64,000 nt of DNA from JAVJQS01 sp040218815 (lineage in GTDB: Bacteria; Bacteroidota; Bacteroidia; Flavobacteriales_E; Vicingaceae). Both the position numbers and the translations under genes were made by a program. The stretch spans positions 558,001 through 622,000 of the forward strand of contig JAVJQS010000004.1 of NCBI GenBank assembly GCA_040218815.1, given 5' to 3'. The notes under the pieces are model-generated. The model was not told where the DNA came from, made no database searches, and saw only the letters and a program-made list of their open reading frames with translations. This document shows positions 15,692 to 23,217 of this stretch, piece after piece. Within the stretch, counting starts at the first letter, position 1; each line of letters starts with the position of its first letter.

Positions 15692-16010
15692 CTTTTGTTT
15701 TACCATACCACAAAGCAAGGTAATTGCGAAATACATTGTCAAGGGTCAATTTGCCGACTCACTTGAAGTCAAATACGAGCAAACGATCACAGACTATAAA
15801 ATCAGATCAATCAAGAGTGATGGAATCCAACAAAGGTTGGAAAGCAAAATTACTAATCAAGATTTGATAATTAATAACAACGAGCAGAGCATCTTGATTT
15901 TAAACGAGCAGTTAAATGATAGAGACAAACGATTGAAACGAGCAAAGTGGCACAAGATTATTTTAGGTGTCGCCTCGCTTGCTTCTAGTGCTGCAATCAT
16001 TTTAAAATAG
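15591..16010 (+). CDS. putative secreted partner of the spanin-like protein
   Basis: The 139-residue product has a clear N-terminal signal peptide (KRWIILMGWIIMSFTAFSQ), a polar Asn/Lys/Gln helical body, and a hydrophobic C-terminal segment at about 120-137. The signal lacks a lipobox, unlike classical Rz1. The first 101 bases overlap the upstream gene. Similar proteins with one signal and a C-terminal membrane helix occur in Bacteroidota prophages near lysis genes. It may act with the upstream coiled-coil protein. A shorter start at 15609 would still keep part of the signal. Confidence 0.45.
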   Translation: MKRWIILMGWIIMSFTAFSQTLKPTVLTVNLDTNFCFTIPQSKVIAKYIVKGQFADSLEVKYEQTITDYKIRSIKSDGIQQRLESKITNQDLIINNNEQSILILNEQLNDRDKRLKRAKWHKIILGVASLASSAAIILK

Positions 16011-16017
16011 AAAGGAT

Positions 16018-17610
16018 ATGAGTTTTGAAGGAGGATATCAAAGTGATGTGGTGCAATCATCAAATATGGCACAAGGTGGAGCAATATTTATCACCAATAT
16101 AGAAGCACAAGAAGCAACTGAGAATGTGGCTTCCAAAGTATTTACGAGTGATGGATTGGTGCTTCAAAGCTGTTCAAGTTCTACTGATTTAATTACCGTT
16201 TCGGTATTGGCAATTACAGGCTTTTCCACATTTAAGCCGATTGTAATGATCGAAAGTCAGTTGGTTACAATGATTCAAGATGAAGACCAAAATGTTTGGA
16301 CAGGAACGATAGATTTAGACTTAAATGGAAAATCATTTGTAGAAGCAGTTCACAACGATGGAGCTTTTCATCGTTGCATGATTACCACCGAAGCTAATCC
16401 TGTTGTAACAAACGCCTTCTTAGCAGGTGATTATCCAAATGGACAAACTGAATTAAAAGAAAATGATGCCTTTAGCCTTCAAGTGGAAGGTTCTGAGCAA
16501 TTCGTTAAAGTTGAGGTTGATAACTATGGAGCTGCAAAGGGTAAATCTTATTCTATGGCGGCAAGCACATCAGCATCCATTGATCTGATTATTGCTAACA
16601 AGGGAAACTCCTCTACAAGCCTTGGTGTAAAGCTTAGAATAGAAAATAGCAACGGGACAAAAAGTGATTGGTTTATCACCGATTCAGGAGGAGCGATAGA
16701 CGGGCTTAACACGGTAGTTCTAAACAATACCAAACCTTCCATTTCAATTCAGGAGTTGCTTTACCCTGAGAATCAATTTGCTTTAAAAAATGAAGAAAAA
16801 GCAATTGTAAAACATGAAATCAGCAACTATGATTCGGTGTCTTACTCCTCTGAAAATGGACAACTGAATATTTCAGAACCAAACCTTTTTAGCAGTACCA
16901 AAGAAGTACGAAGAAATGCAGGAGAATATAACATTAGCATTCATAACCTGAAAATCACTGCGAATCGTTCAGCCAACGGATCTTCCATTGAAGCAAACAT
17001 GGTGGTGCAAATTGCTAACAAACCAGCAATACTATCATTTAATGGCAATGAAAGAAGATTGGTTTCAGGAGGTAATAATGGTACGGCTGTTCAGAGACAT
17101 CAGCTCTCTATTCAATCAGATCAGAAAATGATCGGAGTTCCGCAATTGTCAGTTGAACAAGGAACCTTGGAGAAAGCAGCAACGCAATTAGGCGATTCCA
17201 ATAACTATGAGCAAACGATTGTTATTCACGATAACGACTTGAAAGGCATCCATCAAGCACAATTAATAAAAGCAACAAACCTTGCAGGAATTGAAACAAC
17301 AGCGTTCGAGCAAAATGCAAGATATACCCTTGGAGGTTTTGTCAGAAGGATATTGAGCTTTCAAGAATTTAGTAATGAAGCAGCCTTAGGAACACAGATT
17401 AGTGATGCTCAAAAGTTAGTGGCACAAGACAAAGATGAACGATTGATGACTTATGTGCCAAGTTTTCAAAACATCGAATTAGCCTATACGATAGTAGAAC
17501 CTTCCAACATCCCAAATCCATTAGGAAATATTTTCCATTGGAATGATGAGCAAGCAGTTAACAACAATAGCACAGGCTTAGCAACAGTAGCAATTGAAGA
17601 ATTGCCATAA
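16018..17610 (+). CDS. fibre- or spike-like protein A (Ig-like beta domains)
   Basis: The 530-residue, beta-rich protein has no signal peptide or membrane helix. It parallels the next gene along most of its length: GGAIFITNIEAQ versus GAVFITDVEPQ near the start, DGLVL / DGKVL, DEDQNVWTGTIDLDL / DEDQPIWQGTVDIDL, RRLVSGGNNGT / TRLRSGGNNGT, and ends in NNNSTGLATVAIEELP. Unlike that gene it lacks the N-terminal 75-residue module. Repeated Ig-like sandwich domains suggest a host-recognition fibre. A GAAAGGA ribosome site precedes it, 7 bases after the spanin-like gene. Confidence 0.6.
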   Translation: MSFEGGYQSDVVQSSNMAQGGAIFITNIEAQEATENVASKVFTSDGLVLQSCSSSTDLITVSVLAITGFSTFKPIVMIESQLVTMIQDEDQNVWTGTIDLDLNGKSFVEAVHNDGAFHRCMITTEANPVVTNAFLAGDYPNGQTELKENDAFSLQVEGSEQFVKVEVDNYGAAKGKSYSMAASTSASIDLIIANKGNSSTSLGVKLRIENSNGTKSDWFITDSGGAIDGLNTVVLNNTKPSISIQELLYPENQFALKNEEKAIVKHEISNYDSVSYSSENGQLNISEPNLFSSTKEVRRNAGEYNISIHNLKITANRSANGSSIEANMVVQIANKPAILSFNGNERRLVSGGNNGTAVQRHQLSIQSDQKMIGVPQLSVEQGTLEKAATQLGDSNNYEQTIVIHDNDLKGIHQAQLIKATNLAGIETTAFEQNARYTLGGFVRRILSFQEFSNEAALGTQISDAQKLVAQDKDERLMTYVPSFQNIELAYTIVEPSNIPNPLGNIFHWNDEQAVNNNSTGLATVAIEELP

Positions 17611-17640
17611 AAGACCATAATAATTAATTGAAGTTGAATC

Positions 17641-17656
17641 GCTGCTGAATAGCAGC
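17641..17656 (+). repeat. short perfect hairpin between the two fibre genes
   Basis: A six-base-pair stem (GCTGCT / AGCAGC) with a four-base GAAT loop sits in the 63-bp gap between the paralogous fibre-like genes. No T-run follows, so it is more likely an mRNA-stabilising or recombination-linked hairpin than a terminator. Confidence 0.4.
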
Positions 17657-17673
17657 ATAATATGTAGAAGAAA

Positions 17674-19437
17674 ATGGCAAATAATGTATCAAAAGAATTG
17701 TTTGAAGCAAATGCAGCTTTAAACGCACAAGAATTTGCAAACAGACAGATTCTAGTAAAGGGAGATGGCTTACCAACCTCCCAAGCCCCTCAAGGAGCTA
17801 AATACATGGACAAATCAGTATTTCCACCAATAACCTATACTCAAATAGATGTTGGTGTAGGAAGTAATTGGATTCCCGAAGGACAAGGAGAAAAAGGAGT
17901 TAACGGTGCTGTATTTATCACAGATGTTGAACCACAGAATCCATTGCACAATGTAGGACAGAAAGTTTTTAGTTCTGATGGAAAAGTGTTGGATTCTGCA
18001 CTAACGAATACAGATCTCGTAAAAGTTACTATCCTAGCAGCTCTTGGTCACACCAATTACAAACCATCTATTACGGTTTTGGGAAACACAGTAAATCTAT
18101 CTCAAGATGAAGATCAACCCATTTGGCAAGGAACAGTTGACATTGATTTGGATGGAGCAACAAAGTTAATTGCAGAGCATGAAGACGGAGCAAAACACGA
18201 AGTAGATATAGTTGCTGACCAAGGTGCTGAAATTGTAATTGCCAACTTTACAGGTGGCTATCCTAACGGACAATCAGAAGTCAAAGAAGATGACAGCTTT
18301 TTTGTTGAAGTAAATTCTGATTCAGAAATGGCAAGAATCGAAGTGTTAGACTATGGAGCAGCAAAACCTCAGGTTTTTGATTTTGCACCAACCAATACAA
18401 CTATTATAGAAATCAAAATTGCCGACCAAGGTGAAAGTCCTTCCTTGCATGGTGTTAAGCTAAGAGCTATGAACACCAACGGCTCTTTTGGAGAGGAGTA
18501 TAATACAGAAGATCAAGGAAGCGATGAAGGAGTTCATGTAGTCAGACTTAATAACTTTTACCCTTCAGGAATAATTGATGCCGTTGAATACCCTGTAGGA
18601 CAAGTTGCCTTAAAAGACAATGAAATTGCAAAGGTCGATTTATCGGGTAATGGTTACGATGAAATTTTGTACAGCTCTCCAAACGGTCAACTGCAAATTG
18701 CCAACCCTGACGTATTTCAACCTTTCAAAGAGGTTGTAAGAATCAGCGGAGATTACAATGTTTCACAAGACAACATCAGAGTAACGATGACTAAGATTTC
18801 TAATGGTGCTATTACTATTGCTGATGAAATTGTTCAGATTGCAGATAGCGACCCTGTAATTAGAATTTCTGAGCCTGCGACAAGACTCCGAAGTGGAGGA
18901 AACAATGGCACACAAGCCCAAAACCATGAAATTAGCTTGATTTCAGATCAAGAGTTACTAGAAGCACCAACAATCACAGCCCCACATGGGACATTGTTAA
19001 GCAATATGATTGATTCGGGAAATAAAAAGGTTTGGAATCAATCCTTGAGGGTTCACGATGACGACCAAAAAGGCATCTTTCAATTTGGATTAACAGAAGC
19101 TAAAAACTTGGCAGGTCGCACCGTGAATGTCTTAACAGGAGACGCAGACTATGAGTTAGGCGGTTTTGTTAGTCGAGTACTTGTTGTACCTGCTTTTCAG
19201 AATGAATTAGACTTAGAAGTAAATGTAGCCGATACAAGTAAAGTAGTTGCTAGGGATAAAGATTCTATTCTTTTAACCTATAAAAACAACCTAATAGATG
19301 AGTTGAAAACCTACAGTATTACAGCTCCTTCACAGACCTTAAATGTAAAAGGAAACCTGTTCTTTTGGGCAGATCAGCAAGCGGTCAATAACAATACCAC
19401 AGGTTTGGCAACCATTACTGTTGAAGAGATTGTGTAA
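17674..19437 (+). CDS. fibre- or spike-like protein B, paralogue of A with an added N-terminal module
   Basis: The 587-residue product has two parts. Residues 1 to about 70 (NAQEFANRQILVKGDGLP ... SVFPPITYTQI) match the N-terminus of the next gene (AKEFSNRQILIYGNGTP ... SFLPAVRYRKI) and are probably an attachment module that docks fibres to the particle. Residues about 75-587 are the Ig-like body shared with protein A, ending NNNTTGLATITVEEIV. The stop codon overlaps the next start (TAATG). No signal peptide is present. It is most likely a receptor-binding or decoration fibre. Confidence 0.6.
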   Translation: MANNVSKELFEANAALNAQEFANRQILVKGDGLPTSQAPQGAKYMDKSVFPPITYTQIDVGVGSNWIPEGQGEKGVNGAVFITDVEPQNPLHNVGQKVFSSDGKVLDSALTNTDLVKVTILAALGHTNYKPSITVLGNTVNLSQDEDQPIWQGTVDIDLDGATKLIAEHEDGAKHEVDIVADQGAEIVIANFTGGYPNGQSEVKEDDSFFVEVNSDSEMARIEVLDYGAAKPQVFDFAPTNTTIIEIKIADQGESPSLHGVKLRAMNTNGSFGEEYNTEDQGSDEGVHVVRLNNFYPSGIIDAVEYPVGQVALKDNEIAKVDLSGNGYDEILYSSPNGQLQIANPDVFQPFKEVVRISGDYNVSQDNIRVTMTKISNGAITIADEIVQIADSDPVIRISEPATRLRSGGNNGTQAQNHEISLISDQELLEAPTITAPHGTLLSNMIDSGNKKVWNQSLRVHDDDQKGIFQFGLTEAKNLAGRTVNVLTGDADYELGGFVSRVLVVPAFQNELDLEVNVADTSKVVARDKDSILLTYKNNLIDELKTYSITAPSQTLNVKGNLFFWADQQAVNNNTTGLATITVEEIV

Positions 19438-20111
19438 TGGCTGAATTTTGGACAGTTGAACAGGCACAGGCACAAGCAGGACTCTTAGCAAAAGAGTTCA
19501 GCAATCGCCAAATCTTGATTTATGGCAACGGTACTCCAAATATGAATGTACCAATTGGTGTGGAATACGAGGATCGGTCATTCTTACCTGCCGTTAGATA
19601 CCGAAAAATTGGTAATACTTCATCAGATTGGATGAAGTTAGAGAATGCTGAAGCAGCTACCGAGCAAGAAGTATTAGATGGTGTGAATGATAGAAAGATG
19701 GTTACACCTGCAAGGCTGACTGAAAAATTGAATCAGTTCAGTTCAGAATTTTTGGGAATTCCAACTCATGGAATTGAAGTAACACCATCTTCAATAGTAG
19801 TTCAATTAGAACAGTCACCTGATCCTGCAACTTACATCTTAATTCTTCCAGAAGCATTGACTTTAAGCATTGCTTCAATAAGTATAGAAGCTCTCCAAAA
19901 CAACAGCATTGTTTCACACATTCAAGGTGGAGAGATTGGACAAATCATCAATCTCAAGAGAGCATCCAACTTTTCAATTATCCTAAATAGCTCAGATCAA
20001 GTCAAGGTATCTCAACCATTTGTGTTTTCTGATTCACAGCTACTAGACAACATTAGCTTACAGAAAATCAGCTCATCTGTTTGGGTGGAACTGAGCAGAA
20101 AGAAATTCTAA
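19437..20111 (+). CDS. short fibre-like protein with shared attachment and tip modules
   Basis: The 224-residue product joins three modules. The N-terminal attachment module (1-65) is shared with protein B. A central linker (about 70-105) contains DGVNDRKMVTPARL, the D-x-x-[DN]-x-x-x-V-T-P pattern common in phage tail-fibre linkers. A C-terminal beta domain (about 115-224, ending SSSVWVELSRKKF) resembles the C-terminus of the protein at 20746 (GSQWIEISRNINQ). The start overlaps the previous stop by one base. The modular swap is typical of host-range proteins. Confidence 0.6.
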   Translation: MAEFWTVEQAQAQAGLLAKEFSNRQILIYGNGTPNMNVPIGVEYEDRSFLPAVRYRKIGNTSSDWMKLENAEAATEQEVLDGVNDRKMVTPARLTEKLNQFSSEFLGIPTHGIEVTPSSIVVQLEQSPDPATYILILPEALTLSIASISIEALQNNSIVSHIQGGEIGQIINLKRASNFSIILNSSDQVKVSQPFVFSDSQLLDNISLQKISSSVWVELSRKKF

Positions 20112-20209
20112 ATAAACATGTTTGCGTGCATGGATTCAGTTAAAGGAAGAAGACGCAATGACTTCCAATTTTTTAACCCTCTGTTTATAACAGAATAAAA
20201 CAAAGTTCT

Positions 20210-20689
20210 ATGATCAATTTTGTAACGGAATTACCTCCGGTATTAGAACCCAACAGCATCTATTACATTGAAGGTAGCATTGGAAATGCTATTCATTATG
20301 TATCAGATAGCGAAGGGAATGCTAAACCTGTGAGTACCGAGCAGCTTATGCAGAACTACATGAACAGTCTAAAAGGAGCTGCCAATGGCTATGCTCCTTT
20401 AGACGGTGGTTCTCAATTACCAATTGCCAATATGCCGACAGGTTCTAAGCCTGCCGAAATCAGCAGTGCAATTAGTTCAGCTCAGACTAATTTGCAAAGT
20501 TCCATCAATCAAAAGGCAGATTCAGGTGCGGTTTATACCAAGTCTCAAGTAGATTCTATTGAAAGTGGATTGCAAGGTCAGGTTAACGGCAAGCAAGCTC
20601 AATTGTCGAATGAGGCGGCAGTCGTCAAGTTAGGCGACGGTTCTTACAATGGTAAGCCCTTGGTTTTATTGACCGCTACTCAGTGGTAA
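20210..20689 (+). CDS. small trimeric-fibre-like protein
   Basis: The 159-residue product begins with a short beta region (FVTELPPVLEPNSIYYIEG), followed by the phage fibre linker motif ANGYAPLDGGSQLPIANMP (about 58-76), and then a helical, Ala/Ser/Gln-rich coiled-coil stretch ending in a beta tip (GKPLVLLTATQW). This layout is common in collar or tail fibres that trimerise. A strong terminator lies 12 bases past the stop. Upstream, 20112-20209 has no gene but holds small inverted repeats and probably the promoter for this gene. Confidence 0.6.
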   Translation: MINFVTELPPVLEPNSIYYIEGSIGNAIHYVSDSEGNAKPVSTEQLMQNYMNSLKGAANGYAPLDGGSQLPIANMPTGSKPAEISSAISSAQTNLQSSINQKADSGAVYTKSQVDSIESGLQGQVNGKQAQLSNEAAVVKLGDGSYNGKPLVLLTATQW

Positions 20690-20700
20690 GCAAAACCGAT

Positions 20701-20734
20701 AAAGTCGGAAGCTTTTACGCTTCCGACTTTTAAA
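20701..20734 (+). terminator. strong intrinsic terminator after the fibre gene
   Basis: A perfect 12-bp stem (AAAGTCGGAAGC / GCTTCCGACTTT) with a six-base loop is followed by TAAAA on the plus side; the mirror-image A/T flanks make it usable in both directions. It ends 12 bases before the next gene. Confidence 0.85.
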
Positions 20735-20745
20735 ACAGACGATGA

Positions 20746-21231
20746 ATGGAAATAAAAAAGCTCAATAGTAACTCAGTTGGTTCTCACCATGAATCACAAG
20801 CATTGATCCTTACAGAAAAAGGAGAAATCTTCGTGACTAAAGATGAGGAGACTGTTGAGGGATTTGAGTTAATTAAATTCCAAACGTATGACTTGGAGCA
20901 GTTGACCTCTATTGTAAATAATGTGCTAAGAGGAGTTCAAATTAAAAGCTCAGCAGTAGTTCATGTAGAGAGCAATACAATTGCAGTATCGCCTGTAACG
21001 AATTTGTATAAGGTGTCAAGCACTAATACATCAGAAGAATTAAATACAATCATTGGTGGCTACGAATCTCAAACCATATCAATCATAAGTGCAAATACAG
21101 AATTAACAGTATCAAGTAGTAACAATTTGAGATTAGAAAATGACTTCATCATTTCAAATGAGTATAGCATCATTCTGTTGCAAAAGAATGGAAGTCAATG
21201 GATAGAAATTTCACGGAATATAAATCAATAA
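20746..21231 (+). CDS. fibre-tip-like protein
   Basis: The 161-residue product has an N-terminal beta part (about 1-60) and a C-terminal domain (about 70-161) whose pattern I-I-G-G-Y-x-S-Q-T-I-S-I, S-S-S-N-N-L, S-Q-W-I-E-I-S-R parallels the C-terminus of the protein at 19437 (IQGGEIGQIINL, SSSVWVELSR). This tip domain is frequent in phage fibre proteins. It starts after a strong terminator, so it may be expressed separately. It could be an alternative or free fibre tip. Confidence 0.55.
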   Translation: MEIKKLNSNSVGSHHESQALILTEKGEIFVTKDEETVEGFELIKFQTYDLEQLTSIVNNVLRGVQIKSSAVVHVESNTIAVSPVTNLYKVSSTNTSEELNTIIGGYESQTISIISANTELTVSSSNNLRLENDFIISNEYSIILLQKNGSQWIEISRNINQ

Positions 21232-21246
21232 AAGGGAGAAGGAAAG

Positions 21247-21630
21247 ATGGACGATTGGAATATTTATTGGAAAATAATCACACTAGCTTTAGGCACAACG
21301 GGTCTATGGAAAGTCATTGAATTACTATTCAAAGTAAGGCTTGAACGCAAGTTACGTGAAGCGGAAACAAAAAACTTACAAGTTCAAGCGGAAGGTCAGA
21401 TTGTAGGCAATTGGATTCAATGGTCGCAACATTTAGAGCAACGGGTAAAGGAGCTAGAAGCTGTTGCTGAAGACAATCGCAAACTTATGGAGAAAGTGGA
21501 GTCACAACGAAAGATGATTGATAGCCAAAAAGGACGGATTATTAAACTAGAAAAGAAGGTTGAAATATTAACCAAAGAGAAAACCGCTCTTGAAAAAGAG
21601 GTAACACAATTGAGAAATGATGCAGCTTAA
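21247..21630 (+). CDS. membrane-anchored coiled-coil protein (spanin- or stator-like)
   Basis: The 127-residue product has a membrane helix at about 8-28 followed by a long Glu/Lys/Gln coiled coil to the C-terminus. A GGGAGAAGGA ribosome site precedes the start. It lies between the fibre genes and the terminal M15 peptidase, where an i-spanin or holin accessory would be expected. The short gene at 21617 starts inside its 3' end. The family is not recognised. Confidence 0.5.
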   Translation: MDDWNIYWKIITLALGTTGLWKVIELLFKVRLERKLREAETKNLQVQAEGQIVGNWIQWSQHLEQRVKELEAVAEDNRKLMEKVESQRKMIDSQKGRIIKLEKKVEILTKEKTALEKEVTQLRNDAA

Positions 21631-21763
21631 AGAACAAAGTCCGGCAGTTCAGTTCTTGCTTGCCGCCTCATTAATACTCACAGTAGTTAATCTAACATTT
21701 GTCGTAGCGGACAGATTTAAAAAGTCAAGTCTTTGTGATGAATGTAAGAAGGAAATAAAGTGA
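21617..21763 (+). CDS. 48-residue membrane protein overlapping its neighbours
   Basis: This short frame begins MMQLKEQSPAV, has one hydrophobic segment (about 12-31, FLLAASLILTVVNLTFVV) and ends with a CDEC pair and a Lys-rich tail. It starts 14 bases before the end of the coiled-coil gene and its TGA overlaps the GTG start of the M15 gene by four bases (GTGA). Otherwise this 129-bp gap would be empty in a module with almost no gaps. It could be a small holin or o-spanin-like protein. Confidence 0.5.
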   Translation: MMQLKEQSPAVQFLLAASLILTVVNLTFVVADRFKKSSLCDECKKEIK

Positions 21764-22236
21764 AAAAGCAGCACCTATATTACATTGGTGGTATTGTAGT
21801 AGGATCACTCTTATTAGTATTACTAACAAAATACCTTTCCAAGAGATTTGATCTGTCTTTGTTTGATAGCCCTGATCTATTCGGTAGCGGTAAAAACATG
21901 GACAAGACTTTCCTCAAAATGCTCAAAAAAGCTGAAAAGCATGCAGGCTTTAAGTTCAAATACAGTTCCGGGTTTAGAACTAAAAGCCACAATAAAATAG
22001 TCGGTGGCGTTGAGAATTCAGCACATACAAAAGGCATGGCCGTAGACATTAAAGCAAGCAGTATTAAACAAAGAGATGCAATTGTTGCTGCGGCAAGAAA
22101 GGCAGGATTCAAACGTATCGGAATTGCAACAACATTCGTACATCTCGACAATGATCTTAGCAAGCCGTTATATGTAGCATGGGGCTATCCAAAAGGCACG
22201 AAAGCTCCTTATGATCCTTTTAGAAAAGCGGCTTAG
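21760..22236 (+). CDS. membrane-anchored M15-family endolysin-like peptidase
   Basis: The 158-residue product cleaves peptidoglycan stem peptides by family analogy. A membrane helix (about 6-23) forms a signal-anchor, followed by the M15_3-type domain: SGFRTKSHNKIVGGVENS, H89 and D96 in SAHTKGMAVDI, and H128 in FVHLD are the zinc residues. The GTG start is coupled to the upstream stop by a GTGA overlap. It is the last gene of the module before two unrelated small genes, a usual endolysin position. Confidence 0.8.
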   Translation: MKKQHLYYIGGIVVGSLLLVLLTKYLSKRFDLSLFDSPDLFGSGKNMDKTFLKMLKKAEKHAGFKFKYSSGFRTKSHNKIVGGVENSAHTKGMAVDIKASSIKQRDAIVAAARKAGFKRIGIATTFVHLDNDLSKPLYVAWGYPKGTKAPYDPFRKAA

Positions 22237-22306
22237 GAATAAAGTAAGGCAATAAAGGCAGCCTCTAAATTGTTATTATATAGAGTACTTAATTCAATGA
22301 ATATTA

Positions 22307-22657
22307 ATGTTTGAAAGTCGTTATCAATTTTATAACCAAATCGTAAATGGGAATACACCTGTGAGAGACATTTTTAGTCAACTTTCTTCGTTAACCCCTT
22401 TAGAGTATGATGAATTGTATAATGAATTTTCCGTCAGAGTAGATCAACGTTTTAATTCAAGCAAGGTAACCCACATCAACGAAACAAAAACATTCAAACA
22501 CAATTACCCAAATAGAATTAGGACCAGGGTGCGTTTGGCAATAATACTTCTCTCAGTCTGTGCATTAGGAACAACCTTCGATGAGAAGGTCTACAGTTAT
22601 ACTTTAGATTTTGTACTTAAAAAAGAATTATGTCTAATTCCATTATCCCTAAACTAA
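22307..22657 (+). CDS. small hypothetical protein, tandem paralogue 1
   Basis: The 116-residue protein is not recognised. It parallels the next gene: NGNTPVRDIFSQLSSLTPLEYDEL against NNIELSKAFDEYSSDFTSKEWREL in the N-terminal half, then a hydrophobic stretch RTRVRLAIILLSVCALG against RRIKVAAMLLTILALGG, and YSYTLDF against YLNTLDF. A TATATAGAGTA element upstream might be a promoter. Such pairs beside integration sites are often accessory genes; the function is unknown. Confidence 0.5.
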   Translation: MFESRYQFYNQIVNGNTPVRDIFSQLSSLTPLEYDELYNEFSVRVDQRFNSSKVTHINETKTFKHNYPNRIRTRVRLAIILLSVCALGTTFDEKVYSYTLDFVLKKELCLIPLSLN

Positions 22658-22671
22658 ACAATCCGTAAACC

Positions 22672-23010
22672 ATGAATACATTTTACAATAAGGTCGTCAA
22701 TAACAACATTGAGTTGAGTAAAGCATTTGACGAGTATTCAAGTGATTTTACCTCTAAAGAATGGAGAGAGCTACAAGACCTGTTTCATCAAAAAATTGAA
22801 AACGATTATCCGACAATTAGGTGTGAGATAACTCCTGAAATCGTAGAAGAAAGAAATCCCATCCCCGAAAGAATTAAAAGAAGAATTAAAGTTGCAGCGA
22901 TGCTTCTCACTATATTAGCTCTAGGTGGAAACTACAGTAGAAAGTTATATCTAAATACACTTGACTTTTGCACTACAACACAAGTTAAAAATGGCAGCTT
23001 TGTGTCATAA
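22672..23010 (+). CDS. small hypothetical protein, tandem paralogue 2
   Basis: The 112-residue protein is the second copy of the gene at 22307, 14 bases downstream. The N-terminal helical part and the short hydrophobic stretch (about 74-90, IKVAAMLLTILALGG) correspond to it. The C-terminal tail differs. It is the last gene before the first tRNA 3' repeat, so it may belong to the end of the large element. No domain is recognised. Confidence 0.5.
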   Translation: MNTFYNKVVNNNIELSKAFDEYSSDFTSKEWRELQDLFHQKIENDYPTIRCEITPEIVEERNPIPERIKRRIKVAAMLLTILALGGNYSRKLYLNTLDFCTTTQVKNGSFVS

Positions 23011-23127
23011 TTACGAAGTAAAAGTGTGTTTGGAAAAACTGCAACTTATGGCAACTTTTGCCACCTGATTTATTTCATTCGAATTACCAACTAACTTATT
23101 TACAGTAGATAATAGTTTTCGACCTCA

Positions 23128-23175
23128 GGATTCATAACCCGGAGGTCAGGAGTTCAAATCTCCTTCTCGCTACAA
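23128..23175 (+). repeat. 48-bp direct repeat copy 1, 3' part of a CAT-anticodon tRNA (attachment core)
   Basis: The repeat runs from just before the anticodon loop (TTCATAA) through the variable region, T-arm (AGGAG-TTCAAAT-CTCCT) and 3' acceptor strand (TCTCGCTA). It is identical to 24408-24455. No matching 5' acceptor (AGCGAGA) or D-arm lies upstream, so it is a displaced tRNA end and not a functional gene. Confidence 0.9.
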
Positions 23176-23217
23176 CCAAAGAAGTCAATAAGGATGTAGG
23201 ATTTAAGCCGATATCGA

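Larger units (their letters stand above)
5143..22236 (+). mobile_element. virus-like structural and lysis module (putative tailless, membrane-containing virus)
   Basis: About 30 co-directional genes with frequent 1-30 base overlaps fill this stretch almost completely. Seen directly: around 17 small proteins with a single predicted membrane segment; a beta-rich protein with a very acidic N-terminus and very basic C-terminus and a paralogue of it; M15 peptidases; peptidoglycan-binding modules; an overlapping spanin-like pair; repeat-containing fibre-like proteins. No terminase, portal, tail sheath, tube or tape-measure protein, packaging ATPase, replication or recombination gene is present. Many small membrane proteins plus jelly-roll-like proteins are typical of internal-membrane viruses (PRD1, PM2, FLiP groups); relation to any of them is inference. 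The outer limits of the module are approximate. Confidence 0.6.

Noticed and set aside
16018..20689. Tailed-phage assignment from fibre-like genes
   Set aside because: Fibres occur in many virus types; no tail tube, sheath, baseplate, tape-measure, portal or terminase gene is visible in the module.
23128..23175. Complete tRNA-Met gene
   Set aside because: Only the anticodon loop, T-arm and 3' acceptor strand are present; the 5' acceptor and D-arm are missing.
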